A stretch of 64,000 nucleotides of DNA from an uncultured Sediminibacterium sp. (GTDB lineage: Bacteria > Bacteroidota > Bacteroidia > Chitinophagales > Chitinophagaceae). The position numbers and the translations under genes are program-made. The notes under the pieces were generated by a model. It was not told the DNA's origin. It was given only the letters and a program-made list of their open reading frames with translations, and searched no databases. Positions 24,771 to 33,840 of this stretch are shown here, in pieces; positions within the stretch are counted from its first letter, which is position 1, and each line of letters opens with the position of its first letter. The DNA is taken from positions 1-64,000 of the forward strand of contig NZ_CAMLMJ010000015.1 in the NCBI RefSeq assembly GCF_946481145.1. Reading direction: 5' to 3'.

Positions 24771-25679
24771 CTACATCAAAAAATACCGCTCCGGCCGCAT
24801 GCTCTCCGGCACTTCTTCATCATTCAGCATTTGTCTAAGGTTTCTTTCAATACTTCTTGCAATAGCCATCATTGGCGTATCGGTTTGTCTGTTTTCGAAA
24901 GGATCTTGCAGATGTACTGCCATCCTTTCAATGAGTAAAAAGAAAGAAGCTAGAATGGTTACCAGTGGAATTTCTATCACACCAACAAATTCAATTACAC
25001 CAAATGGTAAAAGCACAATAAAGAAATAAAGCGCAAAATGTATGTATAGGCTATAGGTCATAGGGAATACCGTGTTCTTGATTCTCTCACATTTACCCAT
25101 CGAATCACATAAACGGCTTAATGTATCATCAAGTTCTACCTGCTGAAATTCATTGATCCATCCTTCTTCCAATGCCAGTTTTAAATCTTTCGCATGAAGG
25201 TTGAGTATTGCATAAGGAACACTATCATGTTTTTTTACAAATTCAATTTCCTTTTTCGACATGAGCCTACCTGCTCCCTCCAACGGATCTAATCCACGCA
25301 GCGCTTTTCCCAAGCTATAACACCAAAATATTTGTCGGTTTACAAAACGGTTGACAAAGTGTTGTTTTTCCGGATCATTATAACCTGACTGTACAAAGCA
25401 AAGCAGTTGTCTTGTCAGCGTTCTTGAATCGTTGACAATTGCCCCCCAAATAATCCTTGCTTCCCACCACCTATCGTAAGCCTGGTTCGATCGGAATGCC
25501 AATAGCAATGATAGTACCGTACCTAATATGGTTGGCACACCCAATGGTATCGACAATTCATGGATATTGTATTTTTTACTGAGATACCATATAGCAGAAG
25601 TATATAGTGTTATCAGCAGGATCTCATATTTTATTTTACCCAGTATATACCTCACTGGTATCTTGCCCTTCATTAACAT
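24771..25679 (-). CDS. bestrophin-family channel
   Basis: The 302-residue membrane protein has the bestrophin signature. Early helices (ILLITLYTSAIWYLS; PLGVPTILGTVLSLLLAF) are followed by FRSNQAYDRWWEARIIWGAI, and later come VFPMTYSLYIHFALYFFIVLLPFG and a helix with the gate region. Bacterial homologues form pentameric ion channels. It is followed upstream, on the same strand, by a universal stress protein gene 31 bases away, so the two may be co-transcribed and function in ion or stress response. Two adjacent ATG codons exist; the outer one is given. Confidence 0.92.
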   Translation of the reverse strand: MLMKGKIPVRYILGKIKYEILLITLYTSAIWYLSKKYNIHELSIPLGVPTILGTVLSLLLAFRSNQAYDRWWEARIIWGAIVNDSRTLTRQLLCFVQSGYNDPEKQHFVNRFVNRQIFWCYSLGKALRGLDPLEGAGRLMSKKEIEFVKKHDSVPYAILNLHAKDLKLALEEGWINEFQQVELDDTLSRLCDSMGKCERIKNTVFPMTYSLYIHFALYFFIVLLPFGVIEFVGVIEIPLVTILASFFLLIERMAVHLQDPFENRQTDTPMMAIARSIERNLRQMLNDEEVPESMRPERYFLM

Positions 25680-25710
25680 AACGACTGTTTTCGGTTTAGT
25701 TTATATAAGA

Positions 25711-26439
25711 TCAAATGGTCAATAATAACAGGGATGCATTTGACTGCAACAATATCTTCTCGAGTCTTTGTTCTCTCAGGAAATAGCCTGATAGTCCACC
25801 CATTTTCATTGTAGGGATATCGTTCGATTGCATTTTATCAGCATAACCTGAAAGTTTTTTCTCTACTGCATTAAACTGGTAAACCATTGTTTCCGGAATT
25901 TCCATACCCGGTTGTTTCGATGCATGAATACGGGAAACAGCATCGGTCATTTCCCTTGCTGATGCATAATCCCTTGTTTGCGGCTGAAGGAATTCTGCTG
26001 AAATTTCTGAGAGTTCAGATTTAGCCACATACATAATCGGGCAACGGGCACGGCAAAGCATCCTGAAAACATCCAGACCAGATTTTCTGGCCTGATCCTG
26101 CCATTCTTCCCGGGCATAAAAAACCATATCAACCCCATACTCTTCTATAAATTGTTTGAATACAGCAGGAGAATCACCATAAACCTGATCAATGGTATAT
26201 CCTTTTATAATGGAAGGATTTTCATTTGTCATTTCTTTAATGGCCGATAAATCTTTGGGTTCAAACACATAACCAGAAGGAGCCCTGCCAAGGGTCATTA
26301 AATCACTTTCATTGTCTGGAATCGGTATTACCTGTAAGAAAGTACAATGAAAACCTTCTTTACTGTATAATTTGATTGCCAATTGAAACAGATGCACCGC
26401 ATGGGTTGTACATCTTGTTGGGATAATAATTCTTTTCAT
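25711..26439 (-). CDS. universal stress protein-like (UspA fold)
   Basis: The 242-residue protein starts KRIIIPTRCTTHAVHLFQLA, as UspA proteins do, and the N-terminal half fits one Usp domain. The C-terminal half has GVDMVFYAREEWQDQ and CRARCPIMYVAKSEL. The end (NASLLLLTI) resembles a second shortened domain. The ATP-binding G-x(2)-G-x(9)-G motif is not evident. ATG 26439 was chosen because it starts the family N-terminus. It lies 31 bases upstream of the bestrophin gene. Confidence 0.75.
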   Translation of the reverse strand: MKRIIIPTRCTTHAVHLFQLAIKLYSKEGFHCTFLQVIPIPDNESDLMTLGRAPSGYVFEPKDLSAIKEMTNENPSIIKGYTIDQVYGDSPAVFKQFIEEYGVDMVFYAREEWQDQARKSGLDVFRMLCRARCPIMYVAKSELSEISAEFLQPQTRDYASAREMTDAVSRIHASKQPGMEIPETMVYQFNAVEKKLSGYADKMQSNDIPTMKMGGLSGYFLREQRLEKILLQSNASLLLLTI

Positions 26440-26629
26440 GCTGTCTTGTTTTATCATCAACCGAATTAGTTGAATAAAAAACAAAACTACCTGGCAGTCA
26501 TTGGGATGGCCTAAGGATTCAATTAAGGGTCTGTTAGAGCTTGTTAAGAGCGGGATTAGAAATCGAGACATTTTCTAATCCCGCTCTAATTTGCAGTGAA
26601 AATATTATAATATGTAGTATTGTAATTGA

Positions 26630-27997
26630 TCAGGAATGAATCGGAAAACGCATTTCTGCCTTTGTTCCTGCCCCTTCCATCGAAGTAAACCTTATCTCAC
26701 CCCGGTGAATCCGGATGATTTTTTGTGCAAGTGGAAGTCCAACACCATACCCCTTATAATCCTTGGTATTTGATGCACGGAAAAAGGGATCGAAAATATA
26801 CCGTATCTCCTTTTGTGGTATACCAATTCCATGGTCTTCCACCACCAGTATACATTGTTTATCTGAAGTAGCGCTGAGAGATATCGTTACTTTCCCATTA
26901 TCGGAATATTTACAGGCATTTTGAACCACATTCGTAATGGCTAATTTTAAAAGATTCTGGTTTCCGAATACAGTGAGATTGGCTTCATCAGCGGGAAGTC
27001 TTTCAAAGTTCAAATACACCTCATTTTGCGGATCAGTGAAGTCAACCAGTTTTTTTACTGCTATCACCAACTCATCCAAACGAATAGTTCCCATGAATTC
27101 TTCATTGATACTATTCCCTGCCTGTGCCAGCTCTAATAAGCTGGTGGTTAAATGATGTAATTGATCTGCTTCTCTTGATATTACGGATAATGCACTTTTG
27201 TATTCTTCTGATGTACGCTCTTTATCCAATGCCAGTTCTGCCTCTCCAATGATTGCGGTAAGCGGCGTACGCAATTCATGAGATAGCTTGTTTACAAAAT
27301 TTCTTTGTGTTTCGAAAGAGGTTTCGAGTCTGTCGAGCATATCATTAAATGTTTGGGTAAGATCGGTGATCTCTCCACGCACTTTTTGTTCCGGCAGCCG
27401 GAGATCAAGGTTCGAAACACTGATCTTCTTAACCCGGTTAATGATATTGGTAATAGGTCCCACAATTTCTGCGGAAAAGATTAGCCCGACAATAAACACC
27501 ACCAATACAGAAAATACAATACCCAGAAACAGGTTCTGCTTTAAATCGTTCAATGCCAATTCTCCGCTTTCGTTTCTGGCAGACATAAACACCGTATATC
27601 GTTTACCTTCATGCAGATAAGGCCTTGCCACGTAATAGGTATTATTTTCAATAAACTCAATCGATACATTCTTTACGATTTGTTCATTAAATCCTGCCGG
27701 TGCTGTTATGCCAAGGCGCTTCAATGAATCACTGTTGGGGAGTTTATCAAAAAAATGTTCTTTTTCTTCTGGTAAGTGCTGTAAGTGTTTTTGTCTTATC
27801 TCATTGTATACCGCTGCGCTTAAAGTTTCTGCTTCATAGTGAGCCTGTGCAGCAATACTGCCACGAACACCAAGCCGGTGAAAAAATTCTTTTTCGATGG
27901 AGCGACGGGAAAAATGGTAAATAAAAATACTCAGCATGAAAATAATCGCGCCAGTGAGTATGGTAAATAGTGTAGTAATTTTATTACGTATCGTCAT
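26630..27997 (-). CDS. HAMP-containing sensor histidine kinase
   Basis: The 455-residue kinase has TM1 at about 8-28, a periplasmic part of about 125 residues and TM2 at about 155-175 (LGIVFSVLVVFIVGLIFSAEI). A HAMP linker follows (GPITNIINRVKKISVSNLDL). The HisKA box is FVNKLSHELRTPLTAIIGEA (His near residue 240), and the HATPase motifs are VVQNACKYSDNGKV, VEDHGIGIPQ and GYGVGLPLAQKII. Its start overlaps the stop of the OmpR-type regulator gene by one base (TGATG), so they form one two-component system. The stimulus is unknown. Confidence 0.95.
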   Translation of the reverse strand: MTIRNKITTLFTILTGAIIFMLSIFIYHFSRRSIEKEFFHRLGVRGSIAAQAHYEAETLSAAVYNEIRQKHLQHLPEEKEHFFDKLPNSDSLKRLGITAPAGFNEQIVKNVSIEFIENNTYYVARPYLHEGKRYTVFMSARNESGELALNDLKQNLFLGIVFSVLVVFIVGLIFSAEIVGPITNIINRVKKISVSNLDLRLPEQKVRGEITDLTQTFNDMLDRLETSFETQRNFVNKLSHELRTPLTAIIGEAELALDKERTSEEYKSALSVISREADQLHHLTTSLLELAQAGNSINEEFMGTIRLDELVIAVKKLVDFTDPQNEVYLNFERLPADEANLTVFGNQNLLKLAITNVVQNACKYSDNGKVTISLSATSDKQCILVVEDHGIGIPQKEIRYIFDPFFRASNTKDYKGYGVGLPLAQKIIRIHRGEIRFTSMEGAGTKAEMRFPIHS

Positions 27998-28683
27998 CAG
28001 GCTTGCTCCTTCATCATATACCCCATTCCAATCATGGTATGAAATAATTTGGTTTCCCTGCTTTTATCAATTTTCTTTCTGAGGTAGTTTACATAAACAT
28101 CTACTACGTTAGTGCCCAGGTTAAAATCAATATCCCATACATTTTCAAGGATTTCCATCCGGGAAAGAACCCTCGATTGATTCTTCATAAAAAATTCCAG
28201 CAGTTTATATTCGGTAGAGGTAAGTGCGATCACTTCGTCATTGCGCATAGCAATTTTCGCATCCATGTCTAATTTGAGATCTGCAATCTGTAACAGGTTG
28301 GCATTTGTGTTTTTGGTTAGCCTTATCGATCTTCTACCCAATGCATTTACCCTTGCGATAAGCTCATTTATTTTGAATGGTTTTACCATATAATCGTCTG
28401 CACCACTATCGAGTCCGGTTATGATATTTTCGGTGCTTCCTAAAGCAGTAAGCATAATGATGGGCAGGTCGAAACCAAGTGTGCGAATTTCCTTACAAAC
28501 CTGTACCCCATTAATACCGGGCAACATGAGGTCAAGGATCACCAGATCAAAGGAATGATTCTGAATCATTTGCAAGCCAGTATTGCCATCCATGGCCACA
28601 CTTATATCAAGTCCCTTTTCCTTCAACCCCCTTTCTATAAGTGATATTACGGCTGACTCATCCTCAATTAACAGAATCTTCAT
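27997..28683 (-). CDS. OmpR/PhoB-type response regulator
   Basis: The 228-residue protein has a receiver domain (LLIEDESAVISLIERGL; phosphoacceptor Asp in LVILDLMLPGINGVQV; DYMVKPFKINEL). A winged-helix output domain follows (about 130-225: LTSTEYKLLEFFMKNQSRVL, LGTNVVDVYVNYLRKKID). ATG 28683 was selected since MKILLIEDE is the usual beginning. It is translationally coupled to the kinase gene downstream. It is divergent from the S9 peptidase gene over 174 bases, and may control it. Confidence 0.95.
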   Translation of the reverse strand: MKILLIEDESAVISLIERGLKEKGLDISVAMDGNTGLQMIQNHSFDLVILDLMLPGINGVQVCKEIRTLGFDLPIIMLTALGSTENIITGLDSGADDYMVKPFKINELIARVNALGRRSIRLTKNTNANLLQIADLKLDMDAKIAMRNDEVIALTSTEYKLLEFFMKNQSRVLSRMEILENVWDIDFNLGTNVVDVYVNYLRKKIDKSRETKLFHTMIGMGYMMKEQA

Positions 28684-28857
28684 GTGTATATTTTTTGGCA
28701 AACGCAGAGCTTTGCATTTTGCGACAATAACAAAAGAAGGCGATTATTGCTTTACTTGTTTATAGTTTTAACATTTTTTTCTTCCAATAGCCCCAGAGCG
28801 CTTGCCCTTTACCTAAATAAACCATTTTCACTATCTTGTTGGGATAAAACAACCAAA

Positions 28858-31605
28858 ATGAGACATTTCTTCTACCTGCTGCTAATGGGTTCATTGGCTT
28901 TTTTCACTGCTGATGCACAGCAAAAAAAACAACTTACTTCTGCTGATTATGGAAAATGGCAGCAGTTGGGTATAACGGACCTTTCACCCGATGGTAACTG
29001 GGTAGGTTATAATATCAATATTCAGGAAGACAATGACACCCTTTTCATTGTAAACCGTAAAACGGATAATACCTATAAACTCGCTTTCGCTACTTCATTC
29101 GAATTTTCCGGTGATAACCAGTGGGTAGCATATCGTATTGGCTTACCGTATAAAGAAGCAGAGAAATTACGCGAGCAAAGTAAACCGATAGAATATAAAA
29201 TGGGTTTATTAAACCTGGCAACCGGAAAAAAAGAAATAATCCAGAACATCAGTCGTTTCGGTTTTTCCAAAGACGGAAAATTTCTGGCAGTTTATCTAGC
29301 TCCTCCAAAAGAACATAAAGACAAAGGAAGTGTACTACTCATTAAAAATCTTGCTGATGGAAGTACCCACACCATCGGCAATGTAACAGAATATGCTTTC
29401 AATAAAAAAAGTGATTACCTCTCTTATATAGTTGAATCAACGAATGCAGCCGGTAATGCAGTTGAATTACTGAGTCTTAAAAATTATAGTTTAAAGATTA
29501 TCGCCAGCGATACTTTGCGCTTTTCTAAATTAAGCTGGCAACGTGAAGGGGAAGGCTTTGCTTTCTTTAAAACCATTAAGCACAAAGATTTTGAAGAAGA
29601 GAATGCCACCGTTCATGGGTATATCAATCTCTATAACAACCCAACACTTAAATCATTTGATCCTTTGCAGGTATCCTCCTTTCCTAAAGATATGCGGATA
29701 CATAATGGATCCGCCCCAAGGTTAAGCGATGATATGAGTGCACTGTTTTTTGGTATTAAACCCTGGACAGCTAAACCAAAAAAAGAAGATAAAAAACCTG
29801 GCGACTCGTCTAAAACACCTAAACTAGTAGCCAAAACAGATGATAAACTGGCAGCGGTAGATATCTGGCATTGGAAAGACCCGGAAATCCAACCCAGACA
29901 AAAAGTAACTTTTGGTCAGGACAAAGATGCCAGCTATTTATGTGCCTGGAACTTCACTGGCAACCAGTTTGTACAACTGGCCAAAGAAGCTACTCCGATA
30001 GCACTGCTTAGCGGCGATCAGGCTTATGCCATTACTGCTACCAATAAAAAATACAAACCGGCATTTAAAGAAGACTACGCTGATTTTTACCTTGTAAATA
30101 CCAAAACAGGGGAAGAGAAGTTAATGTATGAGAAAATGCTGTCTGGATTTTATACTGGCCCGCAATCATCTCCAGGAGGTAAGTTCCTGTATTTTTTCCG
30201 CGATAAAAATTGGTGGAGCTACAATATAGCATCACAACAAACCGTAAACCTTACCCAAAATATCAAATCTACATTCTGGAACACCAGAGACGATCATACT
30301 GCCAGCAAGCCACCATTTGGAATGGGTGGATGGTTGAAAGATGATAAAGAGGTATTACTATATGACGAATACAATATTTGGGCAGTAAAACCTGATGGAT
30401 CTGGTGCAAGGAAAATTACCAATGGAGAAAAAGAAGAAATAACCCATCGTATTACCAGAACTGATTTTGAATATCCTTACCTGGATGATAGCAAGCCTAT
30501 TTTTATTTCTTTGTACGGTGATAAGACAAAGAAGTTTGGTTATGCCAAACTGGAAAACAATTCCGTACAACCTTTGATTTTTGAAAACTTATCAATAGGC
30601 CGTATTACAAAAGCCAGTGAAGCAAATAGTTTCAGTTATGTAAAACAAGACTATAACCTGTCTCCGGAATTATTTACTACAGATGATTTCAGTAACCAGA
30701 AAAAAATCACCGGCACCAATCCACAACAAAACGATTTTTATTGGGGTAAAAGTGAATTGGTAAATTTTACCAATAAAAAAGGTAAAAAAATGCAAGGTGC
30801 ACTTTTCTATCCTGCCAATTATGAGCCGGGTAAACAATATCCGATGATTGTTTACATCTATGAACTATTATCGAATACTGTTCATAGTTATGTTACCCCT
30901 TCAGAAAGAAGCGCCTACAACACTACCAATTATACCAGTAATGGATACTTTGTATTCAGACCTGATATTGTTTACGACGCCAATGAACCTGGCATGAGCG
31001 CAGTTAACTGTGTTGTACCTGCTGTTGAAGAAGTTTTAAAATCAGGCATGATTGATAAAACTAAGGTTGGTCTCATGGGACATAGCTGGGGTGCTTACCA
31101 AACATCATTTATCATTACACAAACGGATCTTTTCAAAGCAGCATGTGCAGGCGCTCCGTTAACTGATTTGATCAGCATGTCACTCTCCATCTACTGGAAC
31201 TCCGGAACACCTGACCAGAAAATCTTTGAAACAAGTCAGGGTCGTTTTGATGGCCCATGGTATGAGCGCACACAGGAACATATACGCAACTCACCTATGT
31301 TCAATGCGGCAAAAATAAAAGCACCCTTATTGGTTGCATTTGGAGATAAAGATGGTGCAGTTGATTGGCATCAGGGCATAGAAATGTATGGTACCATGCG
31401 CAGAATGGAGAAACCACATGTTATGTTGGTTTATGCAGACGAAAACCATGGACTAGCCAAAAAAGAAAACCAGATCGATTACCAGAAGCGTCAACGTGAA
31501 TGGTTTGAACATTACCTGCTCGGTAAACCAGCAGAAAAATGGATCACTGAAGGTATTAGCTATATGGACAAGATGAAAGCGAGGGAGAAGGCTGTTAGCT
31601 TTTAG
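28858..31605 (+). CDS. secreted S9-family prolyl oligopeptidase/dipeptidyl peptidase
   Basis: The 915-residue protein has a signal peptide (MRHFFYLLLMGSLAFFTADAQ), a beta-propeller-like N-terminal two-thirds, and a C-terminal alpha/beta hydrolase. Catalytic Ser is in GLMGHSWGAYQTSF (near residue 742), Asp in AFGDKDGAVDWHQG, and His in ENHGLAKKE. It cleaves peptides in the periplasm. The ATG at 28858 gives the signal peptide; the frame is open 58 codons upstream. The final KAVSF and the TAG (31603-31605) run into TTTAGCC repeat words. Confidence 0.95.
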   Translation: MRHFFYLLLMGSLAFFTADAQQKKQLTSADYGKWQQLGITDLSPDGNWVGYNINIQEDNDTLFIVNRKTDNTYKLAFATSFEFSGDNQWVAYRIGLPYKEAEKLREQSKPIEYKMGLLNLATGKKEIIQNISRFGFSKDGKFLAVYLAPPKEHKDKGSVLLIKNLADGSTHTIGNVTEYAFNKKSDYLSYIVESTNAAGNAVELLSLKNYSLKIIASDTLRFSKLSWQREGEGFAFFKTIKHKDFEEENATVHGYINLYNNPTLKSFDPLQVSSFPKDMRIHNGSAPRLSDDMSALFFGIKPWTAKPKKEDKKPGDSSKTPKLVAKTDDKLAAVDIWHWKDPEIQPRQKVTFGQDKDASYLCAWNFTGNQFVQLAKEATPIALLSGDQAYAITATNKKYKPAFKEDYADFYLVNTKTGEEKLMYEKMLSGFYTGPQSSPGGKFLYFFRDKNWWSYNIASQQTVNLTQNIKSTFWNTRDDHTASKPPFGMGGWLKDDKEVLLYDEYNIWAVKPDGSGARKITNGEKEEITHRITRTDFEYPYLDDSKPIFISLYGDKTKKFGYAKLENNSVQPLIFENLSIGRITKASEANSFSYVKQDYNLSPELFTTDDFSNQKKITGTNPQQNDFYWGKSELVNFTNKKGKKMQGALFYPANYEPGKQYPMIVYIYELLSNTVHSYVTPSERSAYNTTNYTSNGYFVFRPDIVYDANEPGMSAVNCVVPAVEEVLKSGMIDKTKVGLMGHSWGAYQTSFIITQTDLFKAACAGAPLTDLISMSLSIYWNSGTPDQKIFETSQGRFDGPWYERTQEHIRNSPMFNAAKIKAPLLVAFGDKDGAVDWHQGIEMYGTMRRMEKPHVMLVYADENHGLAKKENQIDYQKRQREWFEHYLLGKPAEKWITEGISYMDKMKAREKAVSF

Positions 31606-31715
31606 CCTTTAGCCTTTAGCTTTTAGGTATTAGGTCTGAAATAAATAGTGGCTAAGGACTATTTATTTCAGACCTAATACCTAATACCTAACACCTAATA
31701 CCTAGCACCCAGCAC
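31601..31715. repeat. inverted repeat of TTTAGCC and TAGGTATTAGG words
   Basis: TAGGTATTAGGTCTGAAATA and AAATAGT, then the complementary ACTATTTATTTCAGACCTAA with TACCTAATACCTAACACC, form a long stem around GGCTAAGG. It begins inside the S9 peptidase stop codon. Confidence 0.9.
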
Positions 31716-31736
31716 CAAACAAGTTAATCATACATC

Positions 31737-32792
31737 ATGCAACCCATCAGAACCGCTATTTTATCATTTGGATTATCAGGAAAAGTATTTCATGCCCCAT
31801 TCATACACCTCAATCCTGGATTTGAGCTGGTTTATATTTGGGAAAGAACGAAATCTGAGTCTACTGCTATCTATCCTTATGTAAAAATTGCTCGTTCTCT
31901 TGATGAGATACTGAATGATGAAAGTATTGAACTCGTTATTGTTAATACACCTACCGGGACACATTTTGACTATGCAAAAAAAGCCCTCTTTGCAAATAAA
32001 CATGTAGTGGTAGAAAAAGCATTCACGACCACTGTTGCGGAAGCTATTGAATTGGATCAACTGGCAAAACAACAAAACAAAACGCTTTCAGTTTTTCAAA
32101 ACAGGCGGTGGGACAGTGATTTTCAAACGGTACAAAAAGTAGTGTCTGAAGATTTACTGGGACCGATTCATGAAGCTGAATTTCATTTCGATAGATACAA
32201 AGATGAGTTGAGTCCGAAATTACATAAAGAAACTGCGGCCCCGGGTGCTGGTCTATTATATGATCTTGGTCCACACCTGATCGACCAGGCTATCTGTTTA
32301 TTTGGATTACCAGAAGCAGTTTTCGCAGATATCAGAACACTCAGACCTGGATCACAAGTTGATGATTATATTGATCTGTTACTTTATTATCCCAAAGTAA
32401 GGGTACGTCTGAAATCTGGCCTATTAGTAAAAGAACCCCTGCCCTCTTTTATCCTGCATGGCTTATATGGTTCCTTCCTCAAAACAAGGGCCGATAATCA
32501 GGAAACAGTACTATTAAATGGCGCTACCCCAGACCAGCCAAATTGGGGTGTTGAGCCTGATTCGGAAATGGGCTTATTGCATACCAGGTTAAACGGAAAA
32601 GAGATAAAAGAAAAAATATCAACCATTGCAGGCAATTACGGTCATTATTTTTCCAAACTACATGATGCGATTAGTCAAAAAGGAGAAAACCCGGTTTCGG
32701 CTGTAGATGGTATCAGGGTAATGCAGGTGCTCGAGGCAGCAAGGCTCAGCAACAAGGAAAGAAAATGTATTGAACTAACTGCACATGCATAA
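31737..32792 (+). CDS. Gfo/Idh/MocA-family oxidoreductase
   Basis: The 351-residue protein has the N-terminal Rossmann part (AILSFGLSGKVFHAPFIHLN) and the family motif region VVVEKAFTTTVAEAIELD, where Pro of the usual EKP is Ala. The C-terminal dimerisation/catalytic domain includes LLYDLGPHLIDQAICLFG with the D-x-x-x-H pair. Members oxidise or reduce sugars or inositol-like compounds with NAD(P). The substrate cannot be told. It is followed by a strong terminator and is not obviously in an operon. Confidence 0.93.
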   Translation: MQPIRTAILSFGLSGKVFHAPFIHLNPGFELVYIWERTKSESTAIYPYVKIARSLDEILNDESIELVIVNTPTGTHFDYAKKALFANKHVVVEKAFTTTVAEAIELDQLAKQQNKTLSVFQNRRWDSDFQTVQKVVSEDLLGPIHEAEFHFDRYKDELSPKLHKETAAPGAGLLYDLGPHLIDQAICLFGLPEAVFADIRTLRPGSQVDDYIDLLLYYPKVRVRLKSGLLVKEPLPSFILHGLYGSFLKTRADNQETVLLNGATPDQPNWGVEPDSEMGLLHTRLNGKEIKEKISTIAGNYGHYFSKLHDAISQKGENPVSAVDGIRVMQVLEAARLSNKERKCIELTAHA

Positions 32793-32821
32793 ATACCAAA
32801 GAATACTAAACTATAATAATA

Positions 32822-32858
32822 AAAAAGGCCGGATCTATTAAATCCGGCCTTACTATTT
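32822..32858. terminator. bidirectional intrinsic terminator
   Basis: AAAAAGGCCGGAT, loop CTATTAA, ATCCGGCCTT then TACTATTT. A ten-base perfect stem lies between convergent genes. The minus-strand side has the better run (AAAAAA becomes TTTTTT). Confidence 0.9.
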
Positions 32859-32871
32859 CAACCATGTAAGT

Positions 32872-33522
32872 TTACATTTTTTTAGCATCTTCCAGGAACT
32901 TGGCAAGACCGATATCCGTTAAAGGATGTTTCAGTAATCCAAGAATAGAATCGAGCGGGCAGGTACAAACATCAGCACCTAATTCAGCAGCTTTGATGAT
33001 GTGCAATGCATTACGAATTGATGCAGCAAGGATCTCCGTTTTGAAACCCTGTATGTCATAAATATGACGGATCTGACCAATCAGATCCATACCATCCCAA
33101 CCACTATCATCGATACGACCAATAAATGGTGATACATAGCTCGCACCTGCTTTAGCAGCAAGGATTGCTTGTCCGGCAGAAAATACCAGTGTGCAGTTCG
33201 TACGGATACCATTATCAGTGAACCATTTAATGGCTTTGATACCATCTTTAATCATCGGCACTTTAACCACGATATTTGGGTGAATAGCTGCGAGCTTTTT
33301 ACCTTCTTCTACCATTGAGGCAAAATCGGTAGACAATACTTCAGCGCTGATATCGCCATCTACAAGCTCACAAATGGTTTTGTAGTGATTCGCAATTGCT
33401 GCTTCGCCTTTTACGCCTTCTTTTGCCATCAGGGAAGGATTGGTTGTTACACCATCCAGGATACCCAGGTCATTAGCTTCTTTAATTTGTTCGAGGTTAC
33501 CAGTGTCGATAAAAAATTTCAT
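32872..33522 (-). CDS. fsa: transaldolase-like / fructose-6-phosphate aldolase family protein
   Basis: The 216-residue protein starts [20 protein letters not shown] and contains [14 protein letters not shown] and the Schiff-base lysine region [12 protein letters not shown]. It also has [18 protein letters not shown] and [19 protein letters not shown], all typical of small TalC/FSA-type enzymes (about 215 residues). It may work as transaldolase or as FSA, which the sequence does not settle. The SRP RNA gene lies just upstream (50 bases) on the same strand. Confidence 0.93.
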   Translation of the reverse strand: MKFFIDTGNLEQIKEANDLGILDGVTTNPSLMAKEGVKGEAAIANHYKTICELVDGDISAEVLSTDFASMVEEGKKLAAIHPNIVVKVPMIKDGIKAIKWFTDNGIRTNCTLVFSAGQAILAAKAGASYVSPFIGRIDDSGWDGMDLIGQIRHIYDIQGFKTEILAASIRNALHIIKAAELGADVCTCPLDSILGLLKHPLTDIGLAKFLEDAKKM

Positions 33523-33571
33523 AGTGTATTTGAGTTAACCCTTCAGGCAAAGCCTTCAGGGTATAGGGAAG

Positions 33572-33674
33572 AAAAAAATGGCAGGCTACTCACATCGCAC
33601 CGCTACAACCGCCTATCCTTGCTGCATTCCTGCCCTGGGGAGGTTCAGCAGGAGCTGGTCGTGTAAGACCTGCC
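33572..33674 (-). ncRNA. ffs: bacterial small signal recognition particle RNA (4.5S-like)
   Basis: On the minus strand the ends GCAGGTCTTACAC and GTGAGTAGCCTGC pair. The domain IV consensus CCCAGGGCAGGAATGCAGCA followed by AGGATAGG is present in the apical part (33613-33640). The gene ends in a T run (33573-33579). A -7 box TACTTTTG lies at 33686-33679, about five bases before the predicted 5' end. The length of about 100 nt is right for this family. It binds Ffh and guides nascent membrane proteins. Confidence 0.9.
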
Positions 33675-33678
33675 GGTG

Positions 33679-33686
33679 CAAAAGTA
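33679..33686 (-). promoter_or_regulatory. -7 box of the SRP RNA gene
   Basis: On the minus strand TACTTTTG matches TAnnTTTG exactly and sits about five bases before the predicted start of the RNA. No TTTG is seen at the ideal -33 distance. Confidence 0.55.
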
Positions 33687-33759
33687 AGGGTTGAGACCTA
33701 TTTTCCCTAATTTTTTGGTTGCTGAACTTTCAGTTTATCATTTCCCTCAGCTCAAACAC

Positions 33760-33840
33760 TCGTTTCCTCTGTTCCATACTGTGAAAACGTACGCACATTC
33801 ACCGCAGGGAACAGGAGGAAAGGAGTTTACGCAGAGGATA
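33760..33840. repeat. weak inverted repeat (CGTTTCCTCTGTTCC words)
   Basis: TTTCCTCTGTTCC near 33766 and GGGAACAGGAGGAAAGG near 33807 are partly complementary, and TTTACGCAGAGG follows. These resemble the 22.5 kb repeat words (CAGAGGAACAGAGG). It ends just beyond the stop of the plug gene. Confidence 0.5.

Noticed and set aside
33537..33562. Hairpin CCCTTCAGGCAAAGCCTTCAGGG as a regulatory RNA upstream of the aldolase
   Set aside because: The stem is interrupted by mismatches and there is no supporting context; it may just follow the SRP RNA terminator.
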